Shown here piece by piece: positions 31,233 through 43,324 of a stretch of DNA of 64,000 nucleotides; the first letter of the stretch is position 1; each line of letters begins with the position of its first letter. The stretch covers positions 33,499,021 through 33,563,020 of the forward strand of contig CAMZMU010000020.1 in NCBI GenBank assembly GCA_947311845.1, written 5' to 3'. Both the position numbers and the translations under genes were made by a program. The notes beneath the pieces are model-generated. The model saw nothing but the letters and a program-made list of their open reading frames with translations. It made no database searches and was not told where the DNA came from. The DNA comes from Poa pratensis. Taxonomy: Eukaryota > Streptophyta > Magnoliopsida > Poales > Poaceae.

Positions 31233-31591
31233 CTCCCTCCTGTCCACAATAAGTGTCGTGACAAAACAACTACACATGCACAAAGTGGTAGCATAAGTGG
31301 TGATAGTATTTTAGTATCGGAGTGAGCATTATTTTATCACAAATTTGTTGTTCAGGCATATTATGCATGTCTCTATCTATTTATATTTTTAAATAGAATC
31401 CATCACTACAGTCAAGATCTTCTGAAAAAAGTTTGTGCAGACAAAGAGAGGTGGACGACGCTTGCCTCTGCGTCATCTATAGTCGCACCGCAGTGACGTG
31501 CAGCGACCTTGCACGTAGGTTTGTTTGAACTGCACAAAAGATACATCCACATATGGTGGATAGCAAGTCAATTAAATTGGAACGGAGTGAG
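31233..31591. mobile_element. Stowaway/Mariner-like MITE, degenerate
   Basis: Starts CTCCCTCCTGTCC and ends GGAACGGAGTGAG, an imperfect inverse pair, with TA on both sides (31231-31232 and 31592-31593). The 359-bp inside is non-coding. Confidence 0.6.
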
Positions 31592-31593
31592 TA

Positions 31594-32322
31594 CAATGTA
31601 AGACTTTTTTAGTAAAAGAAGCTAGATTGTTAAAAAAGATTACATTATGAAACATAGAGAGTACATTTTTCATACGAATTCAAATTGAAGCCGGGTCCCA
31701 TTATCAAAGGATAACATTCGAAAGCAAAATAAAACTAAGAAAACAGGTTTTTTTTTAGTTCCGCTCCCACATAGGGAGAGCCTACACACTAGGAAACTAA
31801 GCATAGTTTCTACCACACCCCAGAAGGCTAAGCAACGACTCCCAGGAGCTTTATATTTACAAGTTTTTACTGTAAAACAGCACTATCCCACAGCACCCAA
31901 GATTCTAACCAAAAGTTTTTCACCACCCAAAAAGACCACTGCAAAGGGCAAACAGAGGGAGTACTTGATATAGTTTCGGTGCATCGCTGCAACGTTGCTA
32001 GGGATAAAAAAAAAAGGCAAAGCTACAAGAGCTATGACTTTTCTTTTTATTAGAGACATATATCATCCTGTTTTCGTTTTCAGATAATAATCGAGATCAG
32101 GAAAAGTCTGAGGAAAACAGCCCTGGTTCCGTCGACTACTACCATCCTCACCGCCGTAGCCCGTAGCCGTCCGCCGCCCAACCTCCATAAAAAACGACCC
32201 CCGACACCCGTCCTTAATTACGTCCCACAAACCTCGTTCGGTCGTTCCGCATCCCACCCACCACCACCACACTCCACTCCTCTCCAGTCTCCTCACGCAC
32301 CACCGAGTGGTAGCCGCCAGCC
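31594..32322. other. 5' flank of the lipid-transfer protein gene
   Basis: Contains AT-rich sequence and a T10-led block (31746) of unknown origin. Pyrimidine-rich leader sequence (CCACCACCACACTCC) precedes the ATG at 32323. A TATA-like CATAAAAAAC lies at about 32186, roughly 130 bp upstream of the start. Confidence 0.35.
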
Positions 32323-35239
32323 ATGGCTCTCACCGGCGCCGCGTCGTGCATCCTCGCCCTCCTCGCGCTCGCCTCCGCCGCGGGGGCTGCCACCCCGGCC
32401 CCGGCGCCGGCGCCGGACTGCACGGGCGCACTCGCGAACCTCGCCGACTGCCTCGACTACGTTTCGCCCGGCACCAAGACGGCCCGGCCGTCCAAGACCT
32501 GCTGCGGGGAGGTCAAGACCGCCGTCAGCACCCCCTCCACCGTCGAATGCCTCTGCTCCGTCATGGCGGCCCCGACATCGCCACTACCGATCAACATGAC
32601 CCGTGTGCTCGCCCTCCCTGCCGCCTGCGGCCAATCCCCAACCGTCTTCAACAAGTGCAAGGGTGAGCATGCACCGCGCCCCCTGCTCTCTTCTTCCATT
32701 GTTGGAATTTTCTCCCCCGGGTTTGGCTAAAATCTTGCAGATGTAGAAAGTTATTACCTACCTTGCATAGTTCCTAAAGTTCCAAAAATGTCACACCAAG
32801 AAATTAGGCCTAAATCGCGCTGTTTTATTAGTAGGAAATGAATCGTCTCCTCGATTTGTAGTTCAGTTTTATCACTGCAGTATGGAAGATCTTAATTTGT
32901 GAATTTAACATTTCACCTCTGTTTCTTGCTTGCAGTTATGCCGGGTGGTGCTCCTACTGAAGGTAACGCTCCTCCCTGCACGTCATCGCCTTTGTATTGC
33001 GTTCTTTGATGCGTGCCCGTTTCTTACTTTTGTTGTTCTGTTTGGTATTACGATGTGCGTCTATCTCAGTGCAACTGCCCTAGTAGGACATACGTTCAGA
33101 AAAATTATTACGTTGAACTCACACATCTTCGCAAGCTTTTAAGCTTATTATTTGGAGAGCATGAACAAACAAAATCTGGCTCAGTTGTTACATCACAAAT
33201 CCCCAAACGAAAACGAATCTGTCTTTCTTGCTCAGTTTTCTACACTACAGAGAAGAAACTCTGACCCAAAAATAAATAAAAATGTTTTACAAGACTACTC
33301 GACCCTTTGGTTCACAAGAATGGCATAGAAATGGGGACGCCGTAGTGTTCTTCGTCCGTGAACAAAGCATCTCAGCCTTTTCCGTTGCCTTGTAGCTTTG
33401 CGAGCACATTGCATGTGCGCTCTGAGCAGCCAAAAGGTACAGACAAGAGCATATAAGCTAAAAGTTTGGAGTAGTAACTTTTACCAGCCAGAGGCGGTCA
33501 CATGCTGTGATGACTTTACCCATATCAGCAATTGTATCATTGCCTTTGCCTTGTATATGTGCACCAAGCGATTCAGCCGTCCTTTTGGATGCTCAATTGC
33601 ATTATAATTTCAAAGGCCTTCCTCGTGTACCGTATTTCAATTTTGGGACAGGATGTCATTTCTGTCTGGAAGGGACTCCATTTCTGTTCTTCTGCGAGCA
33701 AGAAATGCTGTTTTGATGGGATGCACTTGGCATTGCGCAAAAGATGGAGAGGAGTACTACTTAATTGCTAGAGATCTGTAACCGTAGTCACGGGGAGGCA
33801 CAGGCAAACCAAATCACGGGTGCCTACAAGTAGCACTGACAGTAGAGGACTATAGACAACCCAGCAAAATTCAGTATAATACTAGTTAGAAAAACAGTCG
33901 GTAGCCAATATTTTGCTGGGCTACATTGTGAAGAGCAACGTACATGACCAAGCATTCATCTGAATTCCTCTCAACTAGTCTAGGGATGTTCGAAAACGGT
34001 TTAACACAAAGCTTCAATAATTTGCACTAGCTTCGCCTCGCTGGTAGAGGCAGTGAAGGAAAATGAACTGCTAGCCGGTTTCCACGGCCTGTGTTTACAC
34101 AGTCTTTTGGCAGACCCTACATGATCTTTGGCTAGATCCCTGAGACCAAAGTTGTGATGTAGATGCTGCCCCTAGTCCACTAGTAGTTGGGCATTGCACC
34201 TCCAGCTGGCTAATGAGGCCAATATGGACATTTCTGGTAAGTTGCCTATGTGGTGCTTGCTTTCGTTGTTTCGTTGAAGAGTGTGGCAAGCCGACAGTCA
34301 TGTGGTTTTCAGCTATTCTGATAGCTGGGGCAATAATAACAAGTGGACAATAATAGTATCAGAATTGCATTCGGTATTCTTTTTACACCAACAGAGGTAG
34401 CTTCATAATGCCCTGTCTACGAAATAGATATTGAGCAGCATGCATTTGTCTAATCAGTTTGAGATACAACTTTATGTTCATAGTGATTAGTGAGTGATAT
34501 TTTGTTCGAAAATGAATACCACGAATCCACCATTGCAAAATTGGCTACAGGACACGCCTCCACTTGAGCATCAATCATCCGCCAAAATACGCCGTAAAAT
34601 CAGCCGTGACGCTTTTAAATCATAGTAATTTGTCTACATTACGGATTCTCCGGCTCAAGTGTCGATATTACCCTCGGAACTCCAGTGCCATATAAGAACC
34701 CACACACTGATGACTAACAGAGTCAGTCCCCTTCTCCCTTAATCCTGGAGAACTAGAAGCCACCCGCCACGTGTGGGAAGAAGGAAGGAGATGGAGGTGA
34801 AGAAGTGGGGTGGCTGCAAGAAGGAAGGAGATGGAGGTGTAGAAGTAGGGTGGCCGCCATTGCCGCCCTGTGCGTGCTCCTATCATTTTGAGCTATTCCC
34901 AGAGCTGGTGCAATAATAACAAGTAGTATAAGTTTGTGATTGGAGAAATGATGCGGCTGTCCAAACTGTAATGCAAAAGCTAGCTGCTATCATCCTAGCT
35001 GCATTGAGACATTTACATTGTACCAGTTTTTTGTTCCCGTATCTCAATTGCGAAGTCCCTTCATGAGCCTGGGAATGCTTGGTTCTGATAATCCTTTTGT
35101 CTCTGCAGCACCGGCACCGGCCAGTGGTGGGGCGACTGCTTCCCCACCAAAGGCGAACGCGGCGGCAAGGTCTCCCTTCTCTGCAGCCATCCTCGTGGCA
35201 ACTGTGGCGGTTCCTCTGCTCGTCTTCTTTTACCTCTGA
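32323..35239 (+). CDS. GPI-anchored non-specific lipid-transfer protein (LTPG-like), 3 exons
   Basis: Exons 32323-32662, 32936-32962 and 35109-35239 (GGTGAGC, AGGTAACG donors; TTGCAG, CTGCAG acceptors) give 165 residues. A signal peptide (about residues 1-23) precedes an eight-cysteine fold: C33, C43, C60-C61, C76-x-C78, C102 and C112, the C...C...CC...CXC...C...C pattern of LTPs. Then comes a Pro/Ala/Ser/Gly-rich linker and a hydrophobic C-terminus (AAILVATVAVPLLVFFYL) that fits a GPI-anchor signal. One N-glycosylation site, NMT, is at 91. Such proteins sit on the outer plasma membrane or wall and carry lipids for cuticle or suberin. Exon 2 is only 27 nt and intron 2 is 2.1 kb. The locus looks intact. 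Confidence 0.9.
32963..35108 (+). other. Intron 2 of the lipid-transfer gene
   Basis: 2146 bp. It contains a direct repeat of about 38 bp (AAGGAAGGAGATGGAGGTG(A/T)AGAAGT at about 34785 and 34823). AT-rich otherwise. No mobile element with clear ends was found, although its length suggests buried insertions. Confidence 0.5.
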
Positions 35240-36164
35240 GAGCTGACCTCTCAGCCTCACATCATGTTATATCGTCTTCAGACTTTGTTACTCTATGCCA
35301 TGAGCTGTTGGGCAATCTGAATTTACCCTGTTCGTCCGGATGGGCTCTGAATTACTGTTAGAATGATATACCGTGGCCTGAATATTCAGTGGATGCCAGT
35401 TATGAAAGTTTGCTGAATTGCATTATGTTTGTGAGTGACCTGTGACGAATCGCGGTAGGACGCTGCCCTTTGATTGGATCCATGGGTAAGATTGCATTAG
35501 TTCCATGCCTTATTTGCTTGTTAGAGGAAATTTTCTCGGCTTCAGGCCAGGGCTGCGCTTAGTTCCCACTACGTTCTAATTTTGGGTTTCATCACTGCTA
35601 TTAGCTAACAAGGAGTCATGGACTCGAACAGTGTATAGTTATCGAATGCACTTAGGGGATACTCGACTTTGCTTTATATAAAGCAGGTTTTTTTTTTCCG
35701 GATAGTGCAAATAGAGCCCTAGCTCAATGGAGACTTTTTTTCTTCAAAATTTCAGAATTGGCATTTTTAAATTTCCAAAAAATCGAAACAAATATATGAG
35801 ATGAAGATAATGTCGACCTCTATCAGTGTGTAGAATCACAATGCAAAAAATCATAGTATTCTAGGCTACACAAAAAATGACAATCTAATAAAATTTCGAG
35901 TTTTTGAAAAGCTGTACTGTTCACCAATCCAAATCCACACATTTATCATTTTTTCCAGCCTAAAATACATTAAATTTTGCATTGAAATTTTGCAAACTGG
36001 TAGAGTTTATCATTATCTACATATAGGATTTTTTTACGATTTTTTGAAAGTTTCAAGTGATGATTTTGATTTTATTTTTTAAAAACCAAGGTCCCTCTAA
36101 ACGCCGCACTTGGTCTGTTTGGCCTTTTCCTCTAAAAAGAACTTAGAGGTACTCGAGTCAACAC
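35240..36164. other. 3' flank and an AT-rich dispersed repeat
   Basis: 35240 to about 35430 is probably the 3' UTR. The stretch 35700-36100 resembles 53990-54360: both contain AGAATCACAATGCAAAA / AAAATCACAATGCAAAA, GGCTACACAAAAAATGA / GAGCTACACAAAAATGA, and a TTTTGATTTT(A)TTTTTAAA end. It is a diverged, non-coding repeat common in cereal intergenic DNA; the family is not recognised. Confidence 0.45.
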
Positions 36165-36349
36165 TGTTCGGAATCGATCGAGAGCAAACGAGAGAGGAAG
36201 CAAATGAATCGAACTATTTTTCCATTGATGATGAAGAGTGCTATTTATAGCACCCAAACAAGCAGTTACACAAGGGCATGTCGGTTGTGCAAACCGACAT
36301 ACAAGTAGAGATTACATATTTAATTAAAGGAATTAATTAAATCCTAACA
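36165..36349 (-). repeat. 3' LTR of the second Copia element (185 bp)
   Basis: Contains GTCGGTTTGCACAACCGACA as an imperfect palindrome (plus strand GTCGGTTGTGCAAACCGACA, 36280-36299) and CTATTTATAG. It is the longer of the two LTRs. Confidence 0.85.
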
Positions 36350-36400
36350 CTCCCCCTAATCTATGCTTGTCCTTGTGTGTCTTCATCATCTTGAAATAGT

Positions 36401-36900
36401 CTCCTCCAAAAACCCTGTGGGAAAAATATGAGGAGAGTAGTGTATATGATATGTTGCTAAAACTCCTTTAACCCGGTGGGGAAATAAGGAGAAAATGATG
36501 CAACATATGATGGTTATTGTCTCCTTGATAACTCATATGGGAAAACCTTAAAAAGGGAAAAACCATAGCGAGTTTAGAGAACAATAAATATGTCTTGTAT
36601 ACTTCCTTTAAAAACCCCGGTGGGGAAAATAGAAAGTATGACATATGATGTTTGAAGTTCTCCCCCAAAAACCCTTTGGGAAAAATGTGAGGAGAATTGT
36701 ATTGGATATGTTGTTAAAACTCCTTTAAAACCCAGTGGGAAAAGTAAGGAGAAAATGATACAACATATAATGATTATTGTCTTTGTTAACTCAATATGAA
36801 TGAAATCCATAGAGTTTAGCGGACAATAAATATGTCGTGTATACTTTCCTAAAAACCCCGATGGGGAAAACAGAAAGTATGACATATGATCTTATGTTGA
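36401..36900. repeat. Tandem duplication of about 259 bp beside the LTR
   Basis: Two imperfect units start CTCC(T/C)CCAAAAACCCT(G/T)TGGG at about 36401 and 36660 and share AAAACTCCTTTAA, AAGGAGAAAATGAT(G/A)CAACATAT and CAATAAATATGTC(T/G)TGTATACTT. It is non-coding and lies in the 3' untranslated part of the Copia element. Confidence 0.75.
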
Positions 36901-36987
36901 TATTACCTCATTAAAAACCTTGATGAGAACCTGAAAAGTAAACTCATAAAGGGAAAAAGAGTGTAATATGATGCTTTGAACATGTTA

Positions 36988-39900
36988 TTATTCAGGAAGG
37001 TTCTCCCCTGACCCTTGCAAATCACGAAGTCGTCGAATACCAATCCCATGAATTAATTTCTGGAATGTTATAGTTGGTAGAGACTTTGTGAATACATCAG
37101 CGAGGATATCGCATGATTTGAATTGCAAGATATTTATTCCCCGACTCTTGAGGAGTTCATGGGGATACAAATTTAACGCAATATGCTTAATGATATTGCT
37201 CTTTATGTAACATGGCTGCATCTGTGCAACACAAGCAACATTATCTTTGTAGATAATGATAGGTGATTCGAGAGAACCAATACCACATGAATAATGTACG
37301 TGGTTTATCATTCCGTGAAGCCACGCGTATTAACGTGGCTTTGTATTTCAGAATGATGGTAGGTGTAGTCACCGAAGTCTGTTTCGAAGACATCAATGGA
37401 GTGACAGTTCTACCATGTAGGTACACATTGTGGGGATCATTCAAGTAGCCAACATCAGTGTATCCTGATGATATTGGAGTTCAGATTTCTCTGAAATTAC
37501 AAGAACATGTCAAATAATGTGTGGTGCCTTGGAGATATCGAAAGATATTCTTAATTCCCAACCAATTGTTTTGGTGGGTCCAATGGCACAATGATATGGA
37601 ACTATAAGTCCCAATATCCCTTCTACACCATGCCGTGGTTTGAGTGAATCTTTCTCTACGTCTAGAGATCGAACAACCGACATGAGAGATAGACATGACT
37701 TGTCCGTTTTAGGTTTCTCCAATATTTATAATATAGGCATCTTGGTGTACCATAATACTTGAGTGAAGTAGCCTGACTTGTAGTATCAAGCACTGTTTGG
37801 GTTTAACCAAATCCTTCATCTCAAATTCCGTCTTTTAGATGATCACGTGCTTCGTCATTGCAGGAGTAATCCTTGTGTATGACAAACACGCATGGGTAAT
37901 CATCATTATAGGAGTAATCCTTGTGTGTAAGGAACTCACTACGTCGGTTGTACCAAAATATACCGACAACAACAAGCCATGTAATGACTCACTGATTTTA
38001 CACAATGCATGTTGCATTTACATTTCGATTTGGATAGAGATTCCACCGGGAACCATACATGTCCAAATCTAGTGATCCACATGAAATGTAGTCACTACAT
38101 CTATCAACTGCATAGATAGACGATTTTGCACTGCCAATGATATAATTATCGGAAATTTTTGAGTATTCCAATCCTGTATGGAGAGTAGGTCTCGAATCTC
38201 TGCGGAAACCCGACCTTATGCTACAAGCCTTGCTTTCTCACCACCTTGTTGTTCTCATTCTGTTTCTAGAAGAAAACATATTGAATCCTGTATAGGGAAT
38301 TCAATTGGAGGAGCGAGGCTAATTCTGCTTGGATTGCATCCTTTGTTTATTTCAGTCCGAGCGAGTGGTTTACACTCTGCCATGGCCATGGTCTTTGGAT
38401 CTGAATCACTGTGAAGGATATTTGCAATCATACAAGAGAAATGTTTGTCGACAATTGTAGGCTTTTGTTATGTGATTCTCCATAGTCGATATTGTAGGAG
38501 GAAATCTCATGCACCTATGATGACTCTTCGTGATTTCCCAATACGCGTGAGTCCAGGTGTTCCGATGTCCCAGCCAGTGTGTGCAAGCTGAAGCTGGGGT
38601 TGTGGAGGTTTCCCTTCCACTGGGTGTATACTACCCATAAGGTGTTTGTCAACGCTAGGTTGACTTGCATTTACTGATTTAGAGGATTTCTCCTCAGTTT
38701 CCTTTGTTGCTTGCAAGAAGCTGGATCCTGGTCAGAGGCCGTACTACTCCCCCTCTTTTTATGAAATAGGGAGTTGAGTGGTTTTTCTTGGTACCTCCAC
38801 TCTTTCGGGCGCATTTCTAGCCGGATTAGGAGTTTGTAACACCTTTGAGATCAGTAAATGAATCTGGCAGGTTATTTGCATGTGATGCAAATTTGTGAAT
38901 CCGAACATAGAGTCCAGATTCTTGAGTACGTGGATATAAGGAGGAACGTGAAGTCCCAATTGATTTCCTGGCATTCAACGTGGTACTTGAAATCTCCCCC
39001 TAATGCCTGGAAATAATCCTCCTTAAGTATAAGCAATCAACGTACTGGGCTATGAAAGCATCCCTTATGAGGGGTTCAAGGTACTAGGTGATCGACGGAG
39101 ATCTGTACCCCACATAGATCCCTCATATGTGGACCCATGATGTACGCTGCGGTGGTGAGATCGGTACGCGTGACGCGCTTCCGAACTTACGCAGATGGGA
39201 AATGCTCGGAGGATTTCCACGTATCAATTGCAGAGGGGAAGTACTGCGATATGCAGTTAGTCAGCAGCGTGTAAAACTGCATGACACCAACGTGAGTTGG
39301 CAAATTGCAACTCATTAACATGGGTCGCGCAATGAGAAAAATCCTTTTGATCAGAGATATAACCAAAAACAATTGTGTATGGACACATAGGACACTGTGC
39401 TAAAATTCGATCCTCAGAGCCGTGCACTAAATAGTGGAGGCATGGAAGAGAATTCTGCAACAATATTTGTCCATTCGAATTGATTTAATTCGATTTTAGT
39501 CCAAACAATGGTTGGTTGAGTACACAAATATCACCTTGAATGTGTTCAAGGGACTGAAGTGATCCGTTGGCACAATATGTCCAAACTAAATCTCATGAAT
39601 AGGAAAGTTTAACTCATGCAAAACATGACCAATGGAATTGCATTATATGCAACATGTGCTACGAGTAGGATGTACGTCTAGTACAATCCAGACAATAGAG
39701 TGGGTACATTCTCATATACTTGTTCCACATCCATCGGATTGACACTCGTAGAAATCTATATATAGAATTGAAGAAGTTCCAATATGGAAATCTTTATCAG
39801 ATATATAGAATGTATACAATCTTATTTATATCAGAGTGCTGATACAATATATATGTTCTATTACAACAACACAAATGGACATTAATAGAACGACCGCTAA

Positions 39901-40865
39901 GGAGATAGTGGGACTAGAAGAAGTCTCCAACATGTCGGTTGAGGTGTGTTCAACCATCATGTTCTCCGTGCCCATAGGGTTATGTGACAGCCGGAGAGTC
40001 ATGGTGTTGCTAGGTCCAGGAGGATCATCTAGCGAACAACCAAAACTTCCTTGGTGTTGTCTGGATGAAGGTTGAAGTGATTTCAAACCTTTTCCCTTGA
40101 GCTCCTTTGCATCGTTGGGGTTGCTGATACAGAATGTCCAGATGCTTTGGGGTCTTGCACTTGTTAGTGGGATGCGTGTAGCAACCACACTTGTCGCAAA
40201 GCTTAGTTTTGGTCAAACTCAGGCTTTGCGATGCATTTCCCACAGTCTGAGTTTCTAGGCTTCTGTTCCGGTTGCGCTTTCGCTTACCATTGAAGTTCGA
40301 AGGCTTGCCATTGAAGGCACCATCAAACTTTCGTCCGTTCGCGACATTCATATGAACTTCGGGTAAAGGTTGGGAACCAACCGGGCGGTGAGAGCCATTC
40401 TTAGCGAGCAGCTCATCATGCTTTTCAGCCTGAAGTAAAATATGAATAATGTCGGAATAGACTTGGTAGTCGCGAGCACGGTACTGCTGCTGGAGGATCT
40501 GTCAGATGGAGCATAGTAGACAGAGTTTTCTCTATCTTCTCCACATCAGTAGATTCCTTCCCGCAAAAGCGCAATTTGGAAATGATCTTATGAACCTTGT
40601 GATTGTACTCTCCGACAGACTTAAGTCTTGGAGTCGGAGTTTAGTCCAATCATGAAGTGCTTAAGGCATGAAAATGCCTTATGCTGTTCACACCTCGTAT
40701 TGAGGGCCTGAAACAAGGTACTAGGGATTCTTCCTCCAAGTGCTCAGATTTGAGATCTGGATGAATATGGTGCCTTATGATGTACAAGGCATCATATTTT
40801 TGCTCATCTGTCAGCGGCGTCACTCCAGCCGGGGGTGGTTCCACCGGGGTCTGGATTGGACGCAC
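36988..40865 (-). pseudogene. Copia gag-pol remnant
   Basis: Minus-strand pieces: gag N-terminal patch (40650-40865); gag zinc knuckle C-x2-C-x4-H-x4-C in CDKCGCYTHPTNKC (within 40025-40351); hinge-like PARNAPERVEVPRK (38759-38974); RT/connection patch with NIFRYLQGTTHYL (37481-37722); RNase H with YKDNVACVAQMQ, KSNIIKHIAL and DILADVFTKSLP ending LRDLQGSGENLPE (36988-37311). Integrase and the reverse-transcriptase core are not recognisable. Stops and frame changes are frequent. Confidence 0.75.
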
Positions 40866-41280
40866 TAATCCACGGGACGCAAGGGCGATCTTGATGTCAT
40901 GGGTAAACCAGAGAATATTAATTTACATTCGGTAAATTAAATCCATCATGATTATGTTGTAATGAACTATGCAAAATAAATGAAGTTTCAATAAGTGGGC
41001 TTGAACTCATTAGTGTGAACCTCAAATTGTTAAGTATGACACGTTGTAGATAATCTCCAAAAGAATTTGGAGTAGATCTAGCAGCATTAGCGGAGTATAA
41101 GATACTCACGCTTCGAATGCCTTATGTCACAACTTAATTAAAATGCATGGGAGAGCACATTGGCAATCATAATGTCAAAAATGACAAAATGTAGGCTTAA
41201 ACAGTAGTGATAGATAAATCTACACACCACATCATGATCCCAAAACATCAATTTGAAGAAATCACTTTGGATTTGCATCT

Positions 41281-41582
41281 ATATTTGCAAGAAATTTAAA
41301 AATCTCAATTGCAAATAGAGGTATTTAATCTCGACATGTGGCGAACATGGAAATATATACATCTTTAGAAAATTCCGGAATACATCGTACTCGACAGAGA
41401 AACAGTACTATAGAGGTACTGAATTTTATATTTACAAGAAATTAAAAATCTCAATTGCAAATAGACATAATTAATCTCAACACGTGACAAACGTGGAAAT
41501 ATATTACATCAAATTAGGATCTGGAATACATCGGTACTCGACAGATTTACAGTACTAAAAATTAAAAATTTAGGTACTGCAA
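41281..41582. repeat. Tandem duplication of about 149 bp in the Copia leader
   Basis: Two units share AAATCTCAATTGCAAATAGA, TTAATCTC(G/A)ACA and GGAATACATC(-/G)GTACTCGACAGA. It is non-coding, in the 5' part of the minus-strand element. Confidence 0.7.
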
Positions 41583-41639
41583 TTTAAACCGAGTCTAAAA
41601 CAGGAATTAAGTCACAGCTGGTACTACTGCTAAATGACT

Positions 41640-42645
41640 AATATGTTCTAAAATGTTGAACTAATACAGTGCTACGGTAAATAGTTACTGTAAATGACAA
41701 ACAGCAAACATCAAGTGTGCTGGCATTTGATTCCTCAAAACGCATGCACATGGGCACAAGGCAGCCATCGTCTAGTAGTACCAAACTACTAATTGCTCTG
41801 GTCAACGAACGAGGAGATAAGGAGAGCACGAGGAAAGAAAATCCCAGTTCGTTCGTTCCCCATTCTCCCGTCAGGACCGAGGAAGCAGAGCACGGCGACC
41901 GCGCCTCCACGCACTCGCGGCCGCAGCAGTTCACCGGCGGCGAGAGCTGCTCCCGCTGCGCTCATTCTCGGAGGAGGAACCGCCGGAAAGATGGGTGCCG
42001 GGCGTGACGCCGTTGGGGACGCCATTGTCTTGCTCGGCACAACGGCCTGCAACGGCAAGGCCGAGGGGCCAACGCCGTTCGGCTGGTGGCGGCGAGGGCT
42101 GCGGAAGCCGCCTGGGCCGTGGCGGCGACCAAGGTAGCCTCCGGCACTGTGGCGCCGATGGAGGGCCTCCGCCTCGGGCTGGTGCCGACTGCCGCTGCGG
42201 GCGTCGTCGCACGGCGCTGCGCCATGGCTGGACGAGGATGCTCCAGGGCTCTTGATATTGTACATGAATCCATGAACAAGAATTAGGTAAATATCACCTG
42301 ATTGTTTCTTGTAGTAGTAGTTAGCCAAGAAGTTCAATCTGAATGCATTGATTTTAGGTCTTGCTACTCGTTTTCCCATCTCAAGGGAATTGCTCTTTCT
42401 TTCTTTTCTTGGCCGTACTCAGAGATCCGAGGTGCTCTGTTTTCATGGCCTGTGTGAATCGCTCGGCGGGAGCGAAACAGCGTCGGGGCCGTTGCACGCC
42501 GACGGGAGCCGAGGGCTCGCCCGCCGCCGCTCCGCGGTGAGGCCGTAATCCACGGCACAGCATCCTCTCCGGCACGCTTTGGGTTTCCGCGCTCCGTTTT
42601 TGTCTTCTCGATCTGGCTCTTGGCAGAGTCTATGTGCTGATAACG
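41640..42645. other. GC-rich 5' segment of the second Copia element
   Basis: Between the gag patch and the right LTR, AT-rich DNA switches to GC-rich DNA (41870-42250 and 42440-42590). Overlapping open frames on both strands carry no known domain. It may be leader sequence or a further insertion. Beside the LTR the minus strand reads CGTTATCAGCACATAG, only a partial match to an initiator tRNA-Met PBS. Confidence 0.35.
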
Positions 42646-42768
42646 TGTTCGGAATCGATCGAGAGATAGCACTCAAACAAGCAGTTACACAAGGGCATGT
42701 CGGTTGTGCAAACCGACATACAAGTAGAGATTACATATTTAATTAAAGGAATTAATTAAATCCTAACA
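42646..42768 (-). repeat. 5' LTR of the second Copia element (123 bp, deleted)
   Basis: Matches the left LTR at both ends but jumps from ATCGAGAG to ATAGCACTCAAACAAGC, losing about 62 bases that include the AT-rich CTATTT region. Confidence 0.85.
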
Positions 42769-42773
42769 AACAC

Positions 42774-43324
42774 GGTACATATTCAGGCATCTATATTTTA
42801 CCATATCGACGTGGAGTAGCTAGCATCATGCAAGTGACTGGAGTAATTCTTTGGGGTCAACAATTAGTATCCTAATCCTCCTGCAACGACGTCGGTATCC
42901 GGTGAGATCTCACACGTTAGGCCGCAGAACAATTTTGTAATGTACTGTCACTACTGTGGTAGTGCGGTGTACTACAGGACGCGTGCGACCGGTGAACAAA
43001 CAGTAGTCAATCAAGATTTAGAAATAGTATCCGCACTGAAAATGACAGGTTAGTTTAGAGCTTGAGATGTCAGGTTAAAGTACTTGTGCCCCGTAAGAAA
43101 AGGTACTCCATGTGTTTCTAAATATAAGCCCTTTTTAAGATTGTACGTATCTAAACATATTTTAATAGATAGTTCACTTATTTTGCTCTGTATTTGATCC
43201 ATATTAAAATGTCTAAAAACATCTTATATATTATGAATTATGAATCAAAGGTAATACTAACTAAAATGTGCATTGTCACGGTAGGCTAGATGAATAGCTA
43301 GTAGTATAACCGTTCTTGATGATG
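42774..43324. mobile_element. Intergenic with a Stowaway-like MITE remnant
   Basis: From 43106, TACTCCATGTGTTTCTAAATATAAG followed by ATAGTTCACTTATTTTGCTC and CCATATTAAAATGTCTAAAA matches the layout of Triticeae Stowaway MITEs of the 'ctccntccgtttctaaatataag' type. The right end, near 43250, is degraded. Nothing else was seen. Confidence 0.5.

Larger units (their letters stand above)
36165..42768 (-). mobile_element. Second Copia LTR retrotransposon, degraded, 5-bp TSD
   Basis: LTRs at 36165-36349 and 42646-42768 begin TGTTCGGAATCGATCGAGAG and end TTAAATCCTAACA. AACAC flanks the element (36160-36164 and 42769-42773). A purine tract (rc of CTCCCCCT, 36350-36357) and the minus-strand order zinc-knuckle gag then RNase H fix a minus orientation. 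The right LTR lacks about 62 bases present in the left one. The coding region is badly decayed. Two internal tandem duplications lie at its ends. Confidence 0.88.

Noticed and set aside
36401..36900. Possible CRISPR-like or satellite array
   Set aside because: Only two long imperfect units without regular spacers, inside a Copia element of a plant genome.
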